A DNA stretch of 64,000 bases, from contig NC_056428.1 in assembly GCF_905147365.1 (NCBI RefSeq), positions 26,194,001-26,258,000 of the forward strand. Direction: 5' to 3'. The position numbers were made by a program, and so were the translations under genes. This stretch comes from Aricia agestis (lineage: Eukaryota > Arthropoda > Insecta > Lepidoptera > Lycaenidae). Of this stretch, positions 58,601 through 64,000 are shown in pieces. The first letter of the stretch is position 1. Each line of letters opens with the position of its first letter. Below the pieces are notes generated by a model. The model was not told the DNA's origin and made no database searches. It was given only the letters and a program-made list of their open reading frames with translations.

Positions 58601-60511
58601 GTTTTCTTGTAAAAAAAAACCCGTAGCAAGGAACATGAAAACTGTCACCCATATCATCTTAGAACGCACAAACTATAGCACCTCAAAATTCTATAAGGTG
58701 CCAATAGAAGGATATCGATAGTCACCAACGGGTACATCTTATATGTATACAGTGTGTTAGTGTAAATACCGTTATCCTTGAAAGTTGAAACCATCAAATG
58801 AGCCCGTCAAAATTAACAACGTTTTCTATGAGAACAATGCTGGGAAATAAAAATATCCGTCTTCATACCCATACAAATTGCCGATCCGGGCATCCGTATG
58901 GGTATGAAGACGGCTTTTTTCGGGTTCCCAGCATTGTTCTCATAGAAAACGTTGTTCATTTTGGCGGGCTCATTTGATGGTTTCAACTTTCAAGGATAAC
59001 GGTGTTTACACTAACCACTTGTATATAATATATTGGCATAGATTGTGGTATTAAAATTGTATGAATGCCAATAGTAGGACTTTCAGGAGTATGCTTATGA
59101 TTAGGAGTTTTACGTTACAGTTAATCTTTTTAATAACTATATATTTTTTTAACTGTTACTGACTCTTATAAACCTTACTACCTTATTAACATTATCAACG
59201 TAAAAGTTTTTCTGTTTTATCTCTTCACACGCTGTAATCTGTACGCACAATGTTGTTCACAGATATAGTGTGTCCTGTGCTAAACGTGTCTTCGTCGCAC
59301 GTACACCAGTTTGCTCAGGGCACTCGGCTCGGCAACGCGGTGCATTTTAGCTGCCAGCCGGGCTACCATCTGAACGGATCCTCGGTGGTCTACTGTATGG
59401 GCGACGGTAAGTACAAACAGGCGAAAATGTTGACCGAGGTGATTAGGCTTCGGACAGACTAACCTTACATACATGCAACCTCGCTCTTTAAAAATACTTT
59501 TTTGTTTGTTCGCGAACAACTTCGTTGTTTGTGAGCCGATTTTGATTATTCTTTTTTGTTGGAAAGAGGATACTTCACAGGTGGTCCCATGATGAGGAAA
59601 TACTGTTGAAGTAGGGTTTTTGTTAAATTCTTCCCAGGTCGGTGGTCGTCGTATCCGCCGACGTGCGTGGAGACGTTCTGTCCGACGCTCCGCTCGCTCG
59701 GGCCGCAGCTAAGCGTCGTCGAGTACAACTCGTCGTTCGGCGGGCGAGCGGTGTTCGCGTGCGCGTGGGGCTACCGCCTCGTGGGGACGCCGGGGCTCGA
59801 GTGCGAGAACGACGGACGATGGTCTGGCGAGATACCGCATTGTATACGTGAGTATAGCCGAAATTGGTTTGTCGCGCGGGACCTGTAATTTTTTCCGGGA
59901 TGGAGACTATCTTTTATCTTTTCCCGTCTCAAAGTCCAAAAGTCAAAACTAGCGAATGCATTTTGACTAAGCAATATGGTTTTATTGCAGTCTCTTTGAG
60001 AATAAGTGCTATAAGTTATAATTTACCGGGAAGCCATCGCGGCGTCGCCAGTGACGTTACCATGGCATCGTCCAAGCAACGTCTGGCGTTTCTACGTCGC
60101 TGTTTTTCTTAAAGTTAACTTTAAAAACACCGCTTTTCGGCGACATAGAGGTGACATGGTAACGTCACTGGTCACGTCGCGATGGCTTCCCGGTGAGTTA
60201 TAGCACTAGTTGCCAGTGGCGAAGGGTGAATATTTTCGGAAGGGAAGCCGAAGTAAAAAATCTACTTACCAAAACGCTCAGCACTGATGTTTAACAATGT
60301 TCGAATTTAAAGTTTAATAATGATGCCTTTGAAAAATGCCTTCTGAGTTAAGTTGTATGCGTGACGGCACATACAGTCATTCAAAACTAAGTTTGGAAAA
60401 CGAAGTTTCCTTCGACAGCAAATAATCTGTCAGACAACAGTCTCAGCTGTACGAGTCACAATTAACAAATCACAATAAATATAAATCTCATATCTTTAAA
60501 CGAGCAATTCT

Positions 60512-60580
<69 letters not shown>

Positions 60581-61669
60581 GGTTTCGGGGGCGATAAATC
60601 GATCTAGCTCGGTCAAACAGCTAGTTAATTTAAATTCGCGACACTGCACTCTTCTAACGCTAAAACAAATAACATTCGACATTTAAACACACAACAAACT
60701 AGTCCGCCATTTGACTCATAACAATTTTACTTCATGAAGTTCATCTTTCTCGCACGCACTTGTGCGTTGCTAATTAACCTTTCTCCGTAATAACTCGCCG
60801 AGTATCGGCTTATTTCAGAGTATATTGGCGCGTGGTAGAACGAGACAGAACATGACGATCAGTTCACAGGAATGAAAAGGACAGAATATGCTTACTATGA
60901 AATATCGTTGTATGAAGAAATAACCCGCTAATTTATCGGCTTCTATCGGAGACGGCCTGCACGTTGCATTGCCTATATAAATTTGTAGGCGATTAATTAT
61001 TAATTCAAATTATTTCAAGTGAGAGAAAAAAAATTTGCATATAAAATTTTGTAGGCGTTTAGTGAATTCAAAGTTTTTTAAGTATGTAAAATATTTATTA
61101 GATAGAAATGTATTTGGCCCATAGATTCGATTTTCCAAAAGGGAAGCCGACGGGAATCGGGTTATATGGACTCTTCGCCACTGCTAATTGCCAGTTAATA
61201 TTGCAATGTTTCACGCTATAGGCAGCACCAGTAGATACAGACAGTAAGCAAAAAGTTTTCTTCGGCGTTCGACAACGTTTTTGTCAATATTCTGATATAT
61301 GACATATCAACATGTCCGTTTAGGTCGGATTATTTATGTATGTGCTAGGAGCGCCATCTGCACCTTTGCAAAATATTACCTATTGTAAAATGTGTAAATT
61401 TTTCAGCGATATACTGTCCGGATCCGCTGATACCAGACAACGGGAGGATTCTGACTCACGCAGCGTCCAAGGACGGGAAATATCCTGTGGGCTTCCTGAT
61501 TATATACACCTGCGATGAGGGGTACGAAATTAATGGAGAGGCGTCCATCGTGTGCACCGAAAACGGCTTCTGGTCTCATCCACCACCGTTTTGTTTACTG
61601 CCGTCTGACATCAAAGAAACTGACATGATATACGTAGACAATACTACCATGGTACATGCTGATGAGTAG
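52550..61669 (+). CDS. hig: Hikaru genki-like secreted sushi/Ig protein
   Basis: Ten exons join in phase: 52550-52625, 53176-53267, 54133-54235, 54489-54577, 55986-56145, 57341-57511, 57999-58133, 59263-59406, 59638-59847, 61407-61669. They encode about 480 residues. A signal peptide (MFKLFLLVSLVIEVFG) is followed by CCP 1 (about 28-90), CCP 2 (about 100-170), an Ig domain (about 180-275) with TVWLDC and FTCTSPTG as the two cysteines, then CCP 3, 4 and 5. Each CCP has the Cys...Cys...Cys...Trp...Cys order, for example ENDGRW and ENGFW before the last Cys. Drosophila Hig, with five CCP and one Ig domain, is secreted into cholinergic synaptic clefts and organises receptors. This model ends in a short acidic tail without a membrane anchor. 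It is shorter than the fly protein, which has a longer N-terminus. Confidence 0.88.
53176..53267 (+). CDS. hig: hig exon 2, start of CCP 1
   Basis: The acceptor is TATATTACAG. DYKCSLPDVTSVDDN and RFRSDFSKISE are encoded, with donor GAG|GTGTGT. The first Cys of CCP 1 is here. Confidence 0.85.
53386..53970 (+). pseudogene. Tc1/mariner remnant
   Basis: The ends CAGTGGGTGGCCAAATTATT and AATAATTTGGCCACCGACGG are inverted repeats flanked by TA on both sides. Inside, traces such as ILQDNFQLVHHR look like a decayed Tc1 transposase end. It is much too short and is broken. It lies in intron 2 of hig. Confidence 0.75.
54133..54235 (+). CDS. hig: hig exon 3, end of CCP 1
   Basis: Acceptor TTATTTAG, donor CCCAG|GTAATA, phase 1. 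It encodes GPLNERLICKIKCIDGNW and GPLCSTT, carrying the last three Cys of CCP 1 and its Trp. Confidence 0.88.
54489..54577 (+). CDS. hig: hig exon 4, start of CCP 2
   Basis: Acceptor CATTTTCAG completes an Asp codon. It encodes GRFQPILRECLYKNDN and SFKNESVL. Donor TTG|GTAAAT. A family F MITE starts 25 bases later. Confidence 0.82.
54602..54763. repeat. Family F MITE in hig intron 4
   Basis: GTACTATCAGAGAAGTTGAT and the mirrored end GGTAC are complete. It is the closest match to the copy at 23920. Confidence 0.9.
54930..55339. repeat. Family F MITE cluster with LINE-tail insert
   Basis: Family F sequences in both orientations enclose about 145 bases (55012-55160) with CTGTCCTGGTGAACTTCGTG and AGCCGTTTTCGAGTTTTAGC, a LINE-tail piece also seen at 15565. 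A second inverted family F part ends at CTTCTCTGATAGTGC. Confidence 0.7.
55764..55933. repeat. Family F MITE before hig exon 5
   Basis: It is complete, with GTACTATCAGGGAAGTTG and CAATTTTCTCGATGGTAC ends. It finishes 52 bases before the exon, so it may carry or neighbour the branch point. Confidence 0.85.
55986..56145 (+). CDS. hig: hig exon 5, rest of CCP 2
   Basis: The acceptor is ATGGCCCAG and the donor TACAG|GTAAGC, phase 1. It encodes FPHGSIITARCKHFGLY, VVRCENGIWSTKMPTC and a linker. Three Cys and the Trp of CCP 2 are present. Confidence 0.9.
56200..56436 (+). repeat. LTR-family fragment
   Basis: GTCTTCAGGGAGGCGTGG (polypurine-like) joins TGTGGCGGTACCCACAATTC at 56311. It ends in GGCCTGACCGAGCATGCTA. 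It matches the LTR at 45754 and lies in hig intron 5. Confidence 0.8.
56653..56834. repeat. Diverged family F MITE
   Basis: GTACCATCATAAATATTGAT and TTTCTATGACGGTAC are degenerate ends, and the inner CGGCAGATCACGA still matches. It is older than the other copies. Confidence 0.6.
57341..57511 (+). CDS. hig: hig exon 6, first half of the Ig domain
   Basis: Acceptor TTGTTTCAG, donor CTCTG|GTAAAT, phase 1. It encodes GELYVYPGSTVWLDC and a PDWSWTQ segment: the B-strand Cys and C-strand Trp of an Ig fold. Confidence 0.9.
57542..57691. repeat. Hairpin MITE in hig intron 6
   Basis: AGTGAGTGTGACAGAACGCG pairs with TTTGCCACACTCACT, with further pairing of CCTACCCGG and GCTATTTTTCCATACTGCTG. Confidence 0.85.
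57999..58133 (+). CDS. hig: hig exon 7, second half of the Ig domain
   Basis: Acceptor TTTTTTCAG, donor GTTA|GTGAGT, phase 1. It encodes DLHYRLTLTKVSARHNDNF and TCTSPTGHTNTITI. The Tyr/Phe-x-Cys of the F strand is FTC here. Confidence 0.9.
58170..58677. repeat. Family E MITE, copy 2
   Basis: The same sequence as 21624-22126 in opposite orientation, with TATAGTTTGTGCGTT ends. It begins 37 bases after hig exon 7. Confidence 0.88.
58757..59014. repeat. Long hairpin with GTTTACACTAA-type ends
   Basis: TTAGTGTAAATACCGTTATC pairs with GATAACGGTGTTTACACTAA. The inner arms carry GTTTTCTATGAGAACAATGC and its mirror. A single arm copy is at 63700-63760. Confidence 0.88.
59263..59406 (+). CDS. hig: hig exon 8, CCP 3
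   Basis: Acceptor TTGTTCACAG, donor GACG|GTAAGT, phase 1. It encodes IVCPVLNVSSS, GNAVHFSCQPGYHLNG and VVYCMGD. Asn-Val-Ser and Asn-Gly-Ser are possible glycosylation sites. Confidence 0.93.
59638..59847 (+). CDS. hig: hig exon 9, end of CCP 3 and CCP 4
   Basis: Acceptor TTCTTCCCAG, donor TATAC|GTGAGT, phase 1. It encodes GRWSSYPPTCVETFCP, RAVFACAWGYRLVG and LECENDGRWSGEIPHC. It is very GC-rich compared with its surroundings, which fits coding sequence. Confidence 0.93.
60010..60203. repeat. Hairpin MITE in hig intron 9
   Basis: ACCGGGAAGCCATCGCGGCG pairs with CGCGATGGCTTCCCGGT. The flanks CTATAAGTTATAA and GAGTTATAG pair as well. The centre is TTAAAGTTAACTTTAA. Confidence 0.88.
60513..60577. 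repeat. (TA)n microsatellite
   Basis: About 32 TA units next to GGGGGTTTCGGGGGCGATAA, the same junction as at 10329. Confidence 0.92.
61407..61669 (+). CDS. hig: hig exon 10, CCP 5 and stop
   Basis: Acceptor AATTTTTCAG. It encodes YCPDPLIPDNGRI, FLIIYTCDEGYEING and IVCTENGFWSHPPPFC, followed by a 29-residue acidic tail ending HADE and TAG. No membrane anchor or GPI signal is present. Confidence 0.92.
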
Positions 61670-61917
61670 ATTAATGCTGAAATTGTCTAAATTTTCGTTA
61701 ATCACGTGTGACTACAGCTAAGTAATTTTGCCGGGTTATCACAAGCTTTTCGACTACCATTAACTTGACGTATCCCGACCGAATAATGTTGGTCCATCAT
61801 CTGCTTCTGAATCAATTTCTCAGATGGTACAATAACATTGTTATGTGTCTCATTCACTTTATAGTACCTGTGTGGAGTTTTATACAACAAATTGTAACGT
61901 GCGCACCTTTGCCATAC

Positions 61918-62358
61918 TAGTAGGGGAGGCCAGGGTACTATTCGAGCGTCATGGAGACCTACTAGGTTTTTTACATTAGGTAAAATATAAAATAAAAATA
62001 ATAAGAGTGTTTTTTATATTAGCGGTGACTTCAGAAACTGCAGCCATTTTAAAGTTATGAAAAAGAAAATATATTATTCAGAAAATTGCTTATTTAGGTA
62101 AATTGAAACAAGATTTTAGACAAGGACTAAATCATTTAGTTTAGTACAACATAAAATATCTGCAAATCTTAGTTAGGAAATATGAAGCTTTATTTTTTTA
62201 ATTTTAAAATGTCCCTACAGGCTTACCTTACCTTTGAATCGTCAGTGCTTTAGATGGAAGCCTCTTTGGGGTATACTAAACATCCCCTATCTTAATCTGA
62301 CAGATCCGATGTCTGACACGCTTGAGCATGTCGCGAAATCCCCTCTTGGGCTCCCCAA
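61918..62358. mobile_element. Family C DNA element, short copy
   Basis: TAGTAGGGGAGGCCAGGG opens it and CTTGGGCTCCCCAATTA closes it. The inside matches the outer parts of 13951-15498. It lies about 250 bases after the hig stop. Confidence 0.65.
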
Positions 62359-62981
62359 TTATATCTAGTGTTTTCAAACAGTATAATCTAATTTTGGCAA
62401 TAATGGATGACAATTGACAGATAACAATGGGGTAGTATTCCTGGCTTTTCAAAAATAGTAGTTACAATGAGTACAGTTAGATCTCAAAGCTGCTTCGGGA
62501 GGAAAGAGCCTAGATTCTTTGCTTACAACGTAAAAGTAACAAGCACGGTCCGGCGTGGTCGGAATTCGCCTAATAATTATTTAAAGAAACTGTTTTTCCT
62601 CTATAAAAACAATCACGGTTCTTGAGAGCCTGGAGACATACAGACGGACAGACAGATATCGAAGTCTTAGTAATAGGATCCCGTTTTTACCCTTTGGGTA
62701 CGTGACCCTAAAAATTACGTTTGTTGTATGAGAGCCCCCTTAAATATTTGATTTTTTTTTAGTATTTGTTGTTATAGAATATAGCGGAAACAGAAATACA
62801 TAATCTGTGAAAATTTTAAGTCTCTAGCTTTTACTGTTTTTGAGATATAGCTTGGAGACAGACAGACATCGAAGTCCCGTTTTTACCTTTTGAGTACGGA
62901 ACCCTAAAAATATGTAAGTTCACTTTTCTTTCAAAGTCGTTCCTCAATCCTCTCCCTTTGAACGCACAACTTTCTCTTTAG

Positions 62982-63236
62982 AGCCAGTCCACACGGCGCG
63001 TTGCGTTGGGTTGTCTTGACGCATAGCCGGCCACACAGGCGCTGCGTCAACGCTGCGTTATTACGAAGGAGTCTTAAAGTCAATAGCCCCACTTCGTTTC
63101 GTGGGCTGCTGTCCGTCATGTGTGCGTTGTGACGACACAGCGCGCCGTGTAAACACCTTGGTTATTTGTATGTAAAATAACGCAACGGAAGCGCTGCGTC
63201 GACGCAACGCTGACGCAACGCGCTGTGTGGACTGAC
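62982..63236. repeat. Hairpin MITE rich in GACGCA
   Basis: AGTCCACACGGCGCGTTGCG pairs with CGCAACGCGCTGTGTGGACT. Many GACGCA/TGCGTC units lie inside. Confidence 0.85.
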
Positions 63237-63307
63237 TCTGACGCACAATTATTGTTAGAAATCTGTCCACGTAACCAAAATTTATGCTTAGTTAAAAAAA
63301 ATATTAC

Positions 63308-63394
63308 TAGAGATGTGCCGACTAGTCGGATTCTTTGCAACCGACTAATCGGCTTGTCGGCTTGTCGGCCAAATTCATGATCGGCACATCTCTA
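63308..63394. repeat. Mini hairpin TAGAGATGTGCCGA
   Basis: TAGAGATGTGCCGA and TCGGCACATCTCTA are perfect ends of an 87-bp element with CGGCTTGTCGGC repeats inside. Confidence 0.85.
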
Positions 63395-64000
63395 ATTAAT
63401 ATTATTACATGTTATTGTTATTATTGATGTGATCTTTGACTGTTATAATAAGATTTAAAGTATGTATATTATGTACGCGTAGTTTTTAAAATAGTGCTTC
63501 CTGTTACAAGTGTAATATTCTTAAATCATGAATGTTATTCCTACTGCCTAGATTCTAGAACATAGTTGCCAATTTTTGTAATGAGTTATGTTCCGAACAT
63601 AACTTTATACTTACCAAAAATACTTCAGTATGTCCATTAAAGTATTAGGTATTAGATATTCCTATAAAAATACATATTATTTATATTTAATTTATATCTT
63701 GAAACCATGAAATGAGCCCGTTAAAATGAACAACTTTTTCTATGAGAACAATGCTAAAGAACAGATTCATCTGCTTATGAATCAATATTATTTTGTTTTG
63801 TTACTAAGTAAATACTCATTGTTATAGTAGTTAATGCTATTTTATATAAATAAAATGTGTTAAATGTTCCACTGTTTTTTAAACTACCGCACGTAGAAAC
63901 CTTTACAGATTAATTAAAATTAAATATACGTAAATTCAAAGTAAATTACATAAAGAACAAGGGGCATTTTTGTATGGAAGCCGTACCCAAGCTGTAGCGT

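Larger units (their letters stand above)
62360..64000. other. Downstream spacer with repeats
   Basis: No exon is recognised. Pieces of retroelement tail lie at 62600-62910 (GACGGACAGACAG and ACCCTAAAAAT). An AATAAA at 63849 could serve as a distal poly(A) signal. Confidence 0.5.

Overview
This is animal nuclear DNA, most likely from a moth or butterfly. Genes are split into short exons with GT-AG introns, exons make up only about 5% of the window, and the rest is AT-rich and packed with small transposons. Many of these repeats have sequence ends common in lepidopteran genomes: non-LTR tails ending in GGTTCCGTA-type motifs, Jockey-like LINE pieces, MITEs with long inverted repeats and a tRNA-derived SINE. 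Species and chromosome cannot be read from the sequence.

Layout. (1) 1-17047: no exon recognised. It is either intergenic or a long 5' intron of the bestrophin gene, filled with repeats. (2) 17048-27233, plus strand: the 3' eight coding exons of a bestrophin chloride channel, including the acidic calcium clasp and the stop codon. The N-terminal exons lie outside the window or were not found. (3) 27234-37590: repeats and hairpin MITEs only. (4) 37590-37850, minus strand: a candidate single-exon gene for a small secreted peptide that looks like half of a Kunitz domain. (5) about 38150-44160, minus strand: a gene for a tandem CCCH zinc-finger protein. I rebuilt it exon by exon from a 5-codon start exon. 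It resembles ZC3H10 and could be the lepidopteran sex-determination gene Masculinizer. (6) 44535-48609: a nest of transposons with readable target-site duplications, just upstream of that gene. (7) 52282-61669, plus strand: a complete ten-exon gene with a TATA/initiator promoter, encoding a secreted protein with five sushi (CCP) modules and one Ig domain. This matches Hikaru genki, the synaptic-cleft matrix protein. (8) 61670-64000: repeats.

The genes show no operon-like relation. Bestrophin acts as a membrane anion channel, the sushi/Ig protein in the extracellular synaptic cleft, and the CCCH protein probably in nuclear or RNA regulation. The most useful observations are: the CCCH gene, where two exons can be read through in two frames depending on paired 3' splice sites; the recent 155-bp partial exon duplication in bestrophin; the small Kunitz-like gene; the layered transposon nest; and one MITE family that repeatedly sits close to splice sites.
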